NCBI GenBank assembly: GCA_035582835.1
Contig: JAYKAV010001289.1
Span: 1,219,046 to 1,283,045, forward strand
Length of the DNA stretch: 64,000 nucleotides
Source of the DNA: Phoebastria nigripes
Lineage: Eukaryota > Chordata > Aves > Procellariiformes > Diomedeidae
Direction: 5' to 3'
The position numbers and the translations under genes were made by a program. The number at the start of each line of letters is the position of its first letter. Positions within the stretch are counted from its first letter, which is position 1. A model generated the notes under the pieces. The model worked only from the letters and a program-made list of their open reading frames with translations. It did no database searches and was not told the DNA's origin. Below are positions 48,114 through 61,400 of this stretch, one piece after another.

Positions 48114-48986
48114 GATACCAAGTTGGGTGGGAGTGTTGATCTGCTCGAGGGTAGGAAGGCTCTGCAGAGGGACCTGGACAGGCTGGATCGATGGGCTGAG
48201 GCCAGCTGCATGAGATTCAACAAGGCCAAGTGCCAGGTCCTGCACTTNNGCCACAACAACCCCATGCAACACTACAGGCTGGGGGAAGAGTGGCTGGAAA
48301 GCTGCCTGTCGGAAAGGACCTGGGGGTGCTGGTTGACAGCCAGTTGAACATGAGCCAGCAGTGTGCNCAGGTGGCCAAGNNGGCCAACGGCATCCTAGCC
48401 TGTATCAGAAATAGCGTGGCCAGCAGGAGTAGGGAGGCNATCGTGCCCCTGTACTCGGCAGTGGTGAGGCCGCACCTCGAATACTGTGTTCAGTTTTGGG
48501 CCCCTCACTACAAGGACATTGAGGTGCTGGAGCGTGTCCAGAGGAGGGCAACNAAGCTGGTGAAGGGTCTGGAGAACAAGTCTTACGAGGAGCAGCTGAG
48601 GGAACTGGGACTGTTTAGCCTGGAGAAGAGGAGGCTCAGGGGAGACCTTATCGCNCTCTACAACTACCTGAAAGGAGGTTGGAGTGAGGTCGGTGTCGGT
48701 CTCTTCTCCCAAGTAACTAGTGATAGGATGAGAGGAAATGGCCTCAAGTTGCGCCAGGGGAGGTTTAGATTGGACGTTAGGAAAAATTTCTTTACTGAAA
48801 GAGTGGTTAAGCATTGGAACAGGCTGCCCAGGGAAGTGGTGGAGTCACCATCCCTGGAAGTATTTAAAAGACGTGTAGATGAGGTGCTTAGAGACATGGT
48901 TTAGTGGGCATGGTGGTGTTGGGTTGACAGTTGGACTCGATGATCTTAGAGGTCTTCTCCAACCTTAATGATTCTATGATTCTATG
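48114..48986 (+). mobile_element. CR1 LINE retrotransposon copy C, 5'-truncated
   Basis: Homology begins abruptly at the Thr-Lys-Leu-Gly residues just after the catalytic F-A-D-D box and continues to the CR1 3' end, with two full ATGATTCT units. It is very similar base for base to copy A over the shared 860 bases, and belongs to the same subfamily and orientation 34.6 kb away. Copy A has AAG-AAG where this copy has lost one codon (TACAAGGACATTGAGG). Eight N bases occur. Confidence 0.95.
48117..48904 (+). pseudogene. CR1 ORF2 C-terminal fragment, frameshifted
   Basis: The first frame reads [24 protein letters not shown] missing A near 48,312-48,316 (GGAAAGG, where copy A has GGAAAAGG) moves the reading into a second frame, open to TAG at 48,902-48,904. 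This carries [31 protein letters not shown] and [14 protein letters not shown]. The catalytic aspartates are not included, so this is an inactive remnant. Confidence 0.92.
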
Positions 48987-49128
48987 AAAAACCAAGTCTG
49001 GGGACTGCCTCAGACTGGTTTCCAGGTGGAGAAGGTTCAGGTGAACCTAATCTGTGAGACATTTGGGAGAGGAGAATAAAAGGAGTCACCTGTAGCTGGG
49101 TTAATTGTAAGGAACATCCCCTACTATG

Positions 49129-49184
49129 GGACTGGACTGGACTGGACTGGACTAGGCTAGGCTAGGCTAGGCTAGGCTAGGCTA
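49129..49184. repeat. Composite pentanucleotide tandem repeat, ACTGG then GCTAG
   Basis: Four ACTGG units are followed by one hybrid ACTAG unit, then five GCTAG units and a partial one. The period stays at five across the switch, so the second array probably arose from the first by two successive substitutions spread by replication slippage. It lies 143 bases downstream of the CR1 copy C tail. Confidence 0.9.
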
Positions 49185-49186
49185 AT

Positions 49187-50298
49187 TGTTTCTGCTGTCT
49201 TTGCTCAATGCACAGTGACCATAGACAACGGAAGAGCCAACAACATAGCTTGTTGGATTTGAGGTTTTTTTTAGTCTGCTTAGGATTTTGCACATTAGCA
49301 CAGAAAATACAAACCTACATAAAGTTGCGCCTCTTTTTTTGAAGCAATAAGCTCAGGGGTAATGATCCTCCAGTCTTGCTACTAGTGTCCTTTGACCTTG
49401 CTACTTTTTTGTGCCAGTACTATCTGTGATACAACATTTATTTGAATGACTGAGAAAAGGTAAATATGCAAAATACAAGTTTGATGATTACCCCAAAATA
49501 TTCTACTGGAAACAAGAGATTAACTATTAAAGCCAAATTCTCCTCCCCCCAAAGAAAAATCTCAAGAGTGGCAAAACCTAGAAATATATTGGGTTGCGGG
49601 GGCTACCCTGCACCAAAGTGCACTACACTGGTTATGCTGGAATGAGTGGAGGCTTCCCTAGATTCGTTCTGCTTTTGTTTGATTTGCAGAGATTTGAAAT
49701 GCAAATGAAAAGCCAGGTTTGAGTCCTTGCAATTGAAATCTTCTAAATATTATTTACCAACAGAGTAAAAGAGTAATCAAAGATTAGGAGTTAACAAGTA
49801 AGAGTCTATTTTCTTGAAGAAATACAGAATTCCAATGTTATTTTCATTCTGAAGTTCTTCAGAAGAGTCATGTTTGAAGTTACACAACTTCTTCTTTGCA
49901 AATTATTGTAATAATTATAGGAGAAGTCTGAGCGACTGGAAAGAACATGAACTATTTTAATTAGCTACCATTAAAGAAAATCCTTAAAACCAGACAAACA
50001 ACTTAACTGCAGTTATGATGGCACTAAAAAGTTACTATGGAGGATGCTTGTAGCTGAGATGGGCTTAAAAAAAAAAAATGAAAGGACTGTTAACTACATG
50101 TAGTTGCATTATTGGCTTTGCAATTGTTGTTTCATGCCAGTGCATGCCCAAATCTACTCTACGCCAGATAAACTGCTTGCAAAGCAAGCTCCATTAGAAA
50201 GTTCTCCATTTACATGGAATTCAAGGCACTATGAATTACACAGGAAAAAACACCCTCTGTGAATAGTTCCATTCATCTTTTTAATTTCAAAGTATTAC
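49187..50298. other. Non-coding DNA between two CR1 copies
   Basis: AT-rich sequence with no open frame, RNA gene or repeat that I recognise, apart from a short A10 tract near 50,070. Confidence 0.5.
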
Positions 50299-50851
50299 CA
50301 CAGAACCACAGACATGTACCGGTTAGCATGGACCTCCAGTGGTCTCTAGTCTAGTGATTAGCGTAGAGCCATGCTAGACCAAGTTGCTCAGGGCTCATAC
50401 AGTCAAATTCTGAGCATCTCCAAGGACAGAGATGCCACCTGCTCTCTGGGCCCCTGCTCCAAAGCCTAGCATGCTCTTTGGGAATATTTTTTCTAGCATT
50501 TAGTTAGAATTTCCCTTGCTCCAACTTGGGCCTCTTGCCTCTCATCCTGTCCAAGACAAGTCTGACTCTATCTTCTATGCACCCTCCCAGCAGGGAGTTG
50601 TGGACAGTGATAGGCGGGGGCTCCCTTTCACCTTCTCTTCTCCAGGCTGAACAAGCCCAGCTCCCTCCTGGTGTAGCACGTGCTCCAGCCCCTCACCTTG
50701 GTGGCAATGACGAGACAATGTCTTTCTTGTACAGCGGAGACCAAAACTGGACACAATGCTTCAGATGCCGTTTCTCACGATGCTGTGCGGAGGGGCATAA
50801 CCGCTCCCCTTGATCTGCTGCTCCTGCTAGTTCAGTTCAGGATGTTGCACT
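50299..50851 (-). mobile_element. Old CR1 LINE copy, - strand
   Basis: The + strand reads as the reverse complement of a CR1 3' part. Recognisable blocks include ACCTCCAGTGGTCTCTAGTC near the 3' end, GTTGCTCAGGGCTC, ATCTCCAAGGACAGAGAT, TTCCCTTGCTCCAACTTG, CTTCTCTTCTCCAGGCTGAA, ATGTCTTTCTTGTACAG and CCAAAACTGGACACAATGCT. Divergence from the usual motifs is high, with many substitutions and no open reverse-transcriptase frame, so it is older than copies A-C. It is in the sense orientation relative to the inferred - strand gene. Confidence 0.9.
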
Positions 50852-53800
50852 GAGATTAGGCAACTGACTGAAAACTATTTGTATGGGAAACTCTATCTGT
50901 AAAAGCGGTCAGAGAAAATGAATGTCCGAACAAATCATTGTGTTAGAGTATTAGGCTATTGGAGAGTACATGTACAATATTACATGCATGTTTCCATTTA
51001 TTTCTAATAATTAACAGGTGTGCAAAATTAATGGGTTTTAAAATGAATTTGTGTCCCCAAACCTGAGGTTCATGCAATTGAACACTCATCTTCCCTTTTA
51101 GAAAACACTCGTAAGTAGCGATATACTATTTTTTTCTTAGCATGAAAGAGACTACAATAGTCTGTGTGGCACATCAGATGGCTGTTATCATCAAAATGTC
51201 CTTCCTTGGGCCATCAAGGCATTTCCTTGCTGAACAATCTCAGTGTTATTGTTCAGGTTACATTACACCAGCATTTAAGGAGATCTAGAAGCTGAACCAT
51301 TTGGAGAGGCCTGGTGAGCCGCTTCCTCCCATAGGACTCTCAACTGATCTCTCCGTGTTCCACTCACATTCACCAGAGGGTGCTTGTGTGGTACAAGGCC
51401 AGGCTGTGTAAACCTGGCTGGCAATCCCATTTTGGGTCCAGGCTGTGGGAAAGGAAATAAAAGTTTCCCTTTTTCATGTGCTGAAATGCTTTTAGCTCCT
51501 TTCAGATTTGTCATAACAACAATACACTTAAGGAATAATCTAATGCTGGCTTAAACCTATGTTCAGTACAGACTGCTAAAAATGCCTTTCTCAATTTGAT
51601 ATGCTACACTGACGTATTGCACCTTTCTGTATCTGTTTCATTCCCTTATGGTGGATGAAATTCAAAGGTATTACACAAAGTAATAGCTAGCCCCAACTGA
51701 GGCAGCTAAACCTAGAAATCTGGATGTACAATGAATATGGTGTAGTCAAAGCTAATTAATTGCTCTATATCCATCATCATTCTGCCATTACAAAGTTCCT
51801 TCCCCTTCCTCTCAAGGGCTTTTTTCCCTCACTCTATACCATTTCTGACTTCTTTCCACTAATGTCCAAAGCTCTAAGGCTCTCTTACATGAACCTAGGC
51901 TTCTTCCCCAGGCCTGCTGGTATCATTTCCATGCATGTTCGTCTGAATTTCTTGCTGTTTTCTTCCAAAGGATGTGTATCTTGAGTTTAGTCCTGAAGAT
52001 CTGAATTGAACACAAGTCCTCAGTGCCTTCTGGGCGTGGCTCTGTAGATGTTTGCTGCTCCTGCTTCACTCTCCAAGACCTGTTCTGAAGTCAGCAGAGA
52101 CAGGAGCAAGGCGCTGTAACTACCTTCTCTCTACATCCTCTCCTCCTGTTTCAGTGGAGGGATGACTAGGTAGGGAGCAGACTCAAGCCTTCCTCACGCC
52201 CCTCTCCTTTCCGAGCAGAGGCCTAGGCACACCTGCAGGGAGACACCACACTAACTGGCAGCTGGCACTGTCTGTCTCCCAGCAGCAGGGCATTAATAAC
52301 CATTAACAAAATGCTATACAGTTCCAACATGATGTCAGTGGTATTAACCTCTGTCATTCCTGTATCAGCACTAGTGAATGACTGTTTTTCTTTTTTTTTC
52401 TTTAAAACTTACCTTTGAAATATTCCATAGTGTTAAAACCAACAGTGGCTACTTAGAATAGCTCTTATTTTCCAATTTTGAAAATGAACTATCAGTTATC
52501 AGTAGTGACTATGTTGAACAACAGCTGAATTTCTTCATTCATAATTTTTTACCGAGCTTTAAAAAAAACGAACCAAAGCAAAGCCTTCATACCCTACAGA
52601 CTTGTGAGCAGCTTTTGGGAGGTACTAAGGATTTGCCATGTATTAGAGAAAATAGGTGCAAGAGATTTGAGAGTTTTCTGGAACTGATAGTTTATGAGCA
52701 AATTACTCTGAACTGGTGTACTATAGCAAATCTGCTACTGCTTTCAGGAGTATGAAATACCTTTTCTCAGTTCAAACTAGTAACCAGAGCACAAGCAATT
52801 CTTTTTAAATGCTATGCTCATAAAGCCTCTTACAATCTTACAGTATCTAGGTATGCATTGCTTTCCAGCTCAAAACAAAATAAATGCCAACACTATAAAC
52901 AGATGAGATAAGGTCTGTAAGGAGAGAGAGTTAGTATCATTTATTACAGTAATAAAGATAACTGGAACAAGATACAGTTTTCCATGTATTCAACCACATC
53001 TATATTCTTAGATCACTAATAGGAGCACCCCTGTTGAATTTCACTGTGATGATTCAGAGTCAATATGCCTTAAGATGATTTGAAAGATTGCTGGATTTTC
53101 AAGACTGTCCTTTTCTTTTTTGTAGTTACAGATTAAGAAGGTCATATTTCCATTGATCATATACTTTGTTATTTACTGGCAAACTCCAAGATATGAGATA
53201 GGCCTAATGCAAGCTCAGGTTAAGTGCAGTTACATCCCCCTATCTCCTACAATGCTTTAAGATGTCCACTTTATCACAGTGAAATCTTTGGTTCTAGAAA
53301 ATAGAATGGGGCCATCAGATAAATGTTTGTATGGCAAACTAGTCCTGCCCATCTCCAGGTCTACACACAGCTGTCACATTTAATATGCACAGGGAGTGGA
53401 TGTGCAAGATCAGATGGAACGGGAATGCTTTGTACTCCCATGCGCTCTATCAGCCACACGATGCAGTTGTTTCTTCAACTTGGATTTAAAAAAAAAAGCT
53501 TTCCTCTCCAAAAAACCCAAGAAGTTCATGTGATGTAGACCTTTAATTGAAAATTGGAAGAGGATATAGATTTGCCACTTTTGGTTCCTGTGTGTAAAGC
53601 AGCTGGTCCCAGTGGAATAAAGGCAAGGATAAACCCATCTTCTCCGTGAACAACACAGCAACAAGCAATACTGCCACCAAAAGCAAAGTCCGCTCTGTAC
53701 CAGCTCAGTACAAACCTCCATCACAAGGAGCATTTCAGGGTGAGTGAGATGAGAGCACAGTACAGACACTGCAGTCGTGTGGAAGCAGATGACAGGAAGG

Positions 53801-56800
53801 AAAGGATGCAACGTTTGCAATTCTTCAGCCCTGCTGCAGACCTCCTGAGAAAGTGTATGTTTCAGGTGAAATCAGGTCTTAGAGACACCCTGTACCAGGC
53901 AGTGAACCAGCCAGCAGCACCTAGTGAGAGGCAAATCCACATCCCTGTGGAAATGGCAGAAGACTGATTAATTTAATCCCATGCCCTTTCTAAGAAAAGG
54001 TAATAAGAGGTAGTGAGGGGCAAAATTTGTACAAATGTACCAGTGTCTTCTGCCTTCTTTGGCAGAGAAAAGGAGGAGCAGATTCCACATGTCCACCCCT
54101 CCCCTGATCACAGCAGTCGGTAGAAGTAGGGGGGAGAAGGGGTTTTCTGCAAAGCCTGTGCCTTTGAGGCAGCAGAAGGGCAAGAGCTCAGTTTTACGAC
54201 TCTTGGCCCCAACACAATTTACCATTTACAAACTAATCCCCCTCCGTTCGAGAGCACAAGGCCTGCTAAAGCTCTCATGTCCACTCCTCTGATTCTTCAT
54301 TGTCCACACTGACAGAGAGAAGCTGAAGACCTAATCGGTGTGTAATTCAATCGCTGTCCAGGCTGTGTCACAGCACAATGCTCTGCTTGTAGTGCCACGG
54401 GTTAAGTCAGCCAGCTACTGTTATGCACCAGAGCAGGTGTGAAGAATGTCACTCGGTCTAACTGTATGTTACCACTTTGTCAAGGTCCGTTTCTGACGCT
54501 ACTTTCACTCACCACTTAATGATTGTTTTTCCTACTGGCAGCAAGCTAATTGTCAGCTGTATGGTAAAAGGGCACTTTCAGTATTTTTTACCCTGAATTG
54601 GGAATTCCTGCACAGCATAACATGGGCCTCATACAAAGTAAAACCTTCTGTTCTCCAGATCCCCAAAACATGGAGGCCTGCTAAAAAGCTCTTTATTTCC
54701 TTAGCCTTAATCCAGCAATTAGTAGTAAGTTATGACTTACTACACTTGAAGTGCTTCACTCTGTTGTTCCTCACCAGACAGCACACTGGACATTGCCACA
54801 CACCTTTTGGGAATAGCTTAAATCCACAAAGCTCCTTGGTACCTAATTACATTTAAATCAGCAAGAGACAGGCGCTTCAAAAAATTCTTATCCACATGTA
54901 GGNGGTTAAAAATCTCTGGAAAACAAAATTAAATGTGCTGCCACACTTAAATACAGATCTCGGGCCACTCTGAGAATGGCATTTGGTTTGTTCTTTTAAA
55001 AAAATTTACTACTCCAAAAGGAGTAGAAAGTTGCACTTCCATTTTTCTTGAGTCATACCACAGTGCAAGGAAGCTGAGGAAGAGAAGTACAGAGGAAGAA
55101 GGCAGGGCAACACCTGCTACTTCATCGCCAGCAAAGCACCAATGGGTGTGTGTATCACCCAGCCATGCTACTGGGCAGATAAGGAGACAGTGGGGAACTA
55201 TTGCTGATAAACCCACAGCAGCACGAGTGAACTGTAATTTACTGAAAGTGGCAAAAACACAGGGACAGTAACCAGGAGCACATCAGAGGATGTCTTCCCC
55301 TCGCACAGATGTACATCATGCACTTTTAATAGTCATGTGTGACGTTTCTTTCTATGTATAACAGCGACATGTCCAAGGGATGTGAGCACAGAATGAGCAC
55401 AGAAACCCCCTATTTCTAATGCATCTATTTCCTCAACAGCCTTGAGAATGTCATTCATGTAGAGTTTCTGATGCTATTTCTCTAATTCCTTAATTTTCAT
55501 GTAGAAGCAATACAAATAGGAGGAATACCTGACGGAAGAGCTACACTGGGACAGAAATTGTACAGGCCTGTACCAGCAGGAGTAGTTTTTCATTTAAAAG
55601 AACGAACAACTGAAGTCAGCTGGATAACCTGACCAATCCAAGAAGAGGCTAAAGCAAAATGGAAACAATTTCCCTGCCACCACATAGATGATCTTAAATC
55701 AATATATTTGGCTGTCTAAAGTATTTCTATGTAATTTTGTATAAGAATTATGGTTACCAATCTTACCTAATCCTGTAAAGGGATTAAATACTTTGTCACA
55801 CTTTCAAATCCCTGGAAGGCAGCGAGGAGATGAAGACAGACAACCCAGATTCTTACCACTTGCTACAGAAAAGGTCAAATAATATTCATTATTCAAAATA
55901 TGAATTGGACATCTGTACTTACAATGTTTAACAAGTCTTGCTTAGTGCTGAAGCCAAGCTGCTCATTTCACCCATATTCGTCTACTGTCATCATTGACGG
56001 CTGATTTCCAAACATGGCCAGACACCAGTTTACATGGCAGGGGCCATGAGACATTCTTGCATCCTGAATCAGGATTTAGCAATGCCATGTGCCAAGCCTT
56101 AGAAGCATGCAGAGCATTTGCAACTAAGCACCTGCGGAAATCCCATTTCCTGACAAAGAGAGGCCTCCAATATTCATGTTTTTTCTCCTGCTCTTAGGCC
56201 ATGCTGTAATGAAATATGGCCTGAATAATCCTTTTATAGCTACACAGGGCAATATCCTTGCTTAGCATTTACCCCTCCTTATGGAGGTTCAGTGGGAACT
56301 TGGTTGAGCAAGCAGCAAAGATACACAGAATGAAAAGCCTGGCTGATGGGATATGACCAAAACCATGCACAGGACAGGGATACAAAGTGGACATGCAGGT
56401 TATCAGAGAAACTGGAAGTACTCTGGTACCTTTAGTGAATATAGGTAAGAGAAGAGGAACCTAAGGAGTCACATTAAATTTGGTGTTAATGCTGACAGTG
56501 ACATATGCAGGCGTAGCCAAAAGAGGGACCAGTGCACACTCATGGAAAGGGAGGCCAGGAGGGCTGTTGCTGGCAGCACGTGAATAATCAGAGAGCACAG
56601 GACTACACACAGACCTCTCCCAGGTCAGTGAGAACAGTCCAAGGGGAGTAAGTTGAAGGCAGGCTGGAAGGGACTTAGAAGGGGCTGGTTGTGAGGCCAG
56701 CAATGGGAACAACTTTGAACAGCTTACACTGTAAGACTTCCTGCTCTGCAAGACACTCCCAGAGTACCTCCTGCTGCAGGTCTGGGTTGCCCTTACTCTA

Positions 56801-58214
56801 AGCTGCCTTCTTCCCTTTGAAGGCCGTGATTCCCTTACCCCAAGAAACCTTGTCCTGTCTCCTTCACTCTAACCCTGGGTTGCTACTGCTTTACCTCTGA
56901 CATGGGCTATCTGTGCCCTCAAACTCTGGCTGCTACCTCCCAGCCATCCACATCTCTATATGCCCCCACATTGTCTCCTCACCCTCCATTTCCCTGACAC
57001 TGTCCCCTGTGGCTGCTTCATAACCCCAGATTATCTCTGCTTTTGTTTTCTTCCCTTGCTGCTGGCTTTGGCAGTGTGAGTGTGAAGCCCAAGCTATCAT
57101 ATGTAGCAGACTATTAGCCTGTACGCTGCACTGCGCCTAATCTCACTTTTGCCGGGCCACTCACTGGAGCTTTAAACCAACGACCAAACACTGAACAACT
57201 GCGAAACACTACCAGCCCTCAAAATTTCTCACACCACCATGTACCTGTATCATATCTTCAACTGACAATACAGGTTTGGCAGTTTAGAGATCAATCATTT
57301 GTCATGGCCCTGCTGGTCTTCAGTGGTCCCTCAGCCTCATTTTGGGAACCATCATCCACCGCGGTGCTGTGCAGGCTCAGTGCATTCAGAGTGACAGCCA
57401 CTATTTCCCATTTCCACAAGGAAATGCTAGAACAACTTTTGTCTGCTAAATGCTNGGTATAAAAATCAGGTCTCTGTGACACACTCCCTTTTCCTTTCTT
57501 CCTGCTGATCAGCTCTTCCTCTGGGTACTTCAGGGGACCTACCCCCACCTCTTGGCCATGACAGTGTACATTCAAACAGCTGCTAGGGCTGGATGAAGCA
57601 CCTGCTCTGGGCAACAGCAGCTGGAGTTCATTTTGGGTCCAAAGGGCTGAGGCCAAGCAGGCTGACCGCATGTGCGCTAATCCAGTATCATCACCAACTC
57701 CACCAACAACAGGTGCCTCTTTGAAGAGGGAGGGAGAAACTATTTGGGGAGGAATCAGAGCTTTATAAAGGACATTATGGGCCAAGTCCTCAGCTGGTAC
57801 ATGCTCAGTTAAAGCATGTACTCTCTTGAAGTTATATGAGTAATGCTCATATACACCAGTAAAAGATTTGGCCCACTCTCAGTGCTGTTTCTCTTCTCTT
57901 TTTGGTTTTCCTAAGGATTTTTCACCTCCTCTCTGCTCTGCACTGATCTTCCTTTAAAAAAAGAAAAGAAACCTTCCCGTCCCTTGCTTCAGACCAAACA
58001 GCTGAAAGTCACAAGCTAAATATACCAGACTTCAACATCCTCCTCTACATAGGTAACACAATCTTACCGTTGCCTGACAAGATGTGTCCCTCAGTCTTGC
58101 TTGAGTCCTAGAGTCCAGATCATGAGCATGCATCAACAGGAACAAGGGCGATTCCATTCTGGAACAAATCAAACCAAACCCCATCAAGGTCCCTTAAGAG
58201 AAGCCTTTCAGCAC
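50852..58214. other. Non-coding DNA, likely intronic
   Basis: No recognisable exon, RNA gene or mobile element. The stretch 56,760-57,080 is markedly pyrimidine-rich on + with many CTCC/CCTTG strings but no clear period. The 164-codon - strand frame at 57,291-57,785 begins at a TTG codon and lacks any motif I know; about one frame of that length is expected by chance in this much DNA. Confidence 0.5.
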
Positions 58215-58219
58215 AGGCA

Positions 58220-58420
58220 TCATAAGAATTGCCCTTGCTCAGGCCAGCGGTCCACATAGTCCAGTGCATTATTTCAATGTATGGCCACTACAAAATTACA
58301 TGGGAAGAGCACAAAAAAACCCTGCCAGAAACAGCTATTGGCCAAATTGGCTCCAAGGAAAATTTTCTTCTTATCTCATTTTGCTAGAAGTTGGTTTATG
58401 ACCCAATGCATACAAATCTC
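58220..58420 (-). mobile_element. Ancient CR1-type LINE 3' end, - strand
   Basis: CATAAGAATTGCCCTTGCTC, then CAGGCCAGCGGTCCACATAG and TCCAGT, match the reverse complement of the amniote CR1 3' end with the 'GGTCCATCTAGCCCAGTATCC' type of box known from turtle, crocodile and old avian CR1 families. The ATGGCCACTAC string and GGTTTATGACCCAATGCAT further right are compatible but degraded. The right boundary is uncertain. Confidence 0.6.
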
Positions 58421-61400
58421 TTTTTTAAGTCCCTCTTAGTGTATTACTGATAAATGCTTGTATTGATGAAAGCCTCTATGTTTTTTCTTTTCTGAGTCCT
58501 GCCATTCTGAGCTCCAAAGGTCAGTTCTGCAAATCTGGTCTCACTCCTTGCAGTTACTCTTGTGCCTGTTTCTAGAGAACCTGGAAGCTCTCTGGAGCCT
58601 AAGAATGGAGCTGGATTCACAAAGGCAGCATTGCAGAGCACTGCCAAAAGTACTCTGCTCACACAACATGAGTAAAAGCAGGCTTTCCAAATTCCTGTCG
58701 ATGCACTATTGGAGGGAAATGTGACCTTGCTACAAGCTGCTCACGTGAACCGGTCACAGCCTTCAGAACTTTGTATTCCAAAATTTATCTTCCTGAACTG
58801 TACATCTTTTAATTCATGACTTTCCCAGATTTAGATTCATTTAAGTCACTTTCCCCTTGGGACCGTGTCTCAGCTGGGTTATATTACAAAAAGAAGCAAA
58901 GTGGAGACAGTTGAAGGAGCAGAGCTGGTGGTGAGAATACCACAGGCAGAAAAAATAGTCTCCAGTCCATAACAGTTACTGGCATCTCATCCACAAGTAC
59001 ACACAAGTGTAAACTGTACTGTGTTGGCTTGCCCATTTAAATAAGTCTCCAAGAATTTCCCTTGACAAACACTGCAATACAGGCTAGACAATGCCATTTC
59101 CTCACCAATGAAGAGACACAACCACACAGGAACGTCCAGTGCTAGAAACATATTCTCAGCTGCTGCAGACTCACAGATTCCCTTTGAGGCTTTAACCACA
59201 GTTCCAAATTTGGAAAACATCAAAGCATACATAAACATACAAATGCAATATTGCACACTTATGCATCAGCTTTGTCCACATATATGCCTGAGGGAACCAC
59301 ATGGCAATCACTACTTTACACACTTAATACTGAGCAGTATGGATACCTATATGCTACTGCCCTTCTCAGCAAAAGCAATAAAACACTCCTAGCATCTGAC
59401 AGGCACAGAGCTCTTCCTAACCCTCTGAATCCTCTCTGCGGCTTGCTGTCACTGGGCACATTTCACGCAGGCCAGCTGCACAGGATTTATTCAACCAGTT
59501 TTGGAGTATCAAAGCTAACTTTTTTTTGTCTTTGCCCCAGGCAAGCACTTGGTATGCAGGATTTAAATCAGAGAACAAAATGTTCTGTGAAATTTGTAAA
59601 TACTCAGCACAGTAATTTCTAAATTCTAAAAAAGACAGCAACTGAAGCTAGTGGTTTAAAAATCAAAAAGTAAAGCATTTCACTGCATCACTGTGAGTAA
59701 TGCCACTGTGTCCTAAAGACCAGAATAAATAACTTCCCAAGATTATCAATTAATGGTGCTGACTGCCTTAAGTGATAGGAGCCAAACACACTGTGAGTTA
59801 CACCTCATAATTCCAATGAAATCAGGAGAATGCCCAACTCAACAAGTGCTCTCCATAAAGACGCTGAAATTGAAAACAATTTGTTTGATCCTTGCAAGTT
59901 GGCACAAAAGACTTTGCCTGGGACATACTGCCACAAACAGACTACAATCTAACACCTACCACTGTAAGATTTTTATAATGTATTTAAAGCCATTAAAATG
60001 GAATTAGGCAGAAAATGATAGGGAAAGAGATACCCTAGGGAATCACGACACTTACACTATGAAGGATAATATGTAGATGGCCTAAAAGAGGTGTTTTGAG
60101 CAGAAAGCAGCAATAAAGGGTCATTTGTGACTGGAACTAGAAGAGGAATTACTTCACTGGAATTTAGCATAGCCTCTAAGGTCTATGATGTTTGAGTGAA
60201 ATTATCCACTTCGGTTTTGTCTGATTCACCACCACTGAATCCATATTAATACAAAATTTAAAACAAACATTTAGTTGATGAATGTTCACATTAAAGTTTT
60301 GCATAAAGAACCTTTTCATATTTTTTTTCTCAAGCAGTTTCATTTAAACTTTGAAAGGATTCTTTTTCAAACAAAAAACATGAAAAGGGTTCATTCGTTA
60401 TTTTTTGGTGAATACAGAAGCTAAAACATTTAGAATAATCTCCTCTTCACCTGCAAACATTTTGCACACCTCTCACCACATCTGTGGCTTTAATTTCTTC
60501 TCTCTCAAGCCAAGTAGCAAATGGCATCAGTCAAACCATTTAACTCCCAGGAGTACCTGTACTTCAGCAGCAGGTGCTCTTGGTACTAGCAGGGACTCTA
60601 TGAACATTGATTATCAGTAGCACACAGCAGCAAGACAATAAATGGTTTCTGGACCTTCATCCCTTGCCCGTAGTTTACTTCCGCTAGCCCAAATATTCTG
60701 AGTATGTACAGAGTGCATCTGCTCATGCTCACCTCGAAGAGGTAGGTCTGATGCTCCCTCAAGGGCCATCTGGAGCACAGAGTGCACCTACCAAAGTTTA
60801 CACTGCCTGGAAGGCATTACCTGCAGTCACTGATTTCAGATGGCACAGACTGTACAAAAAAAGGCACTGCCTTTTTCAACACATCAAGTCTTATTTTCTC
60901 ATTTGTCCAAAAGTAAGTACAGATTCTTATCCACAGCTGTGGAGAGGAAGGTAGAACAGAAAGGTAAGGTATACAAATTATGACAGACTTTAGGCAGTTT
61001 GGGATTGCACAACCCCCTTATGCAGTATGTTGCCNGGGGTGCGCCACACGTTTTCAGAAATTCCACAAAATCCCCTTAAATTTGCTCCAGTGCTGAGACC
61101 CAGTGGCTTCAACCTGCAATAAGTGACTGGACTTATGATGCGCCATGGACAGATTGCAAGGATGAGCCTTAAGTTTGCTGCCCTATGCTTTTTTAAATGT
61201 GGCTTGAAATAACAATTGTAAAATCTCACAGGCAGATGAACCCTGCCAATTTATTCTAACTTACTCATAAGCACAGCCTCTTTAAAAAAATCTAACAGGT
61301 AGTATCAGCCAGTACCACTTCAAATTCATAGTCCACCTACAGCTTAAGTGTATTTATAAGAGAAGAAATGGAGACTGAAGGGCCAAGTATCATGCTGCTG

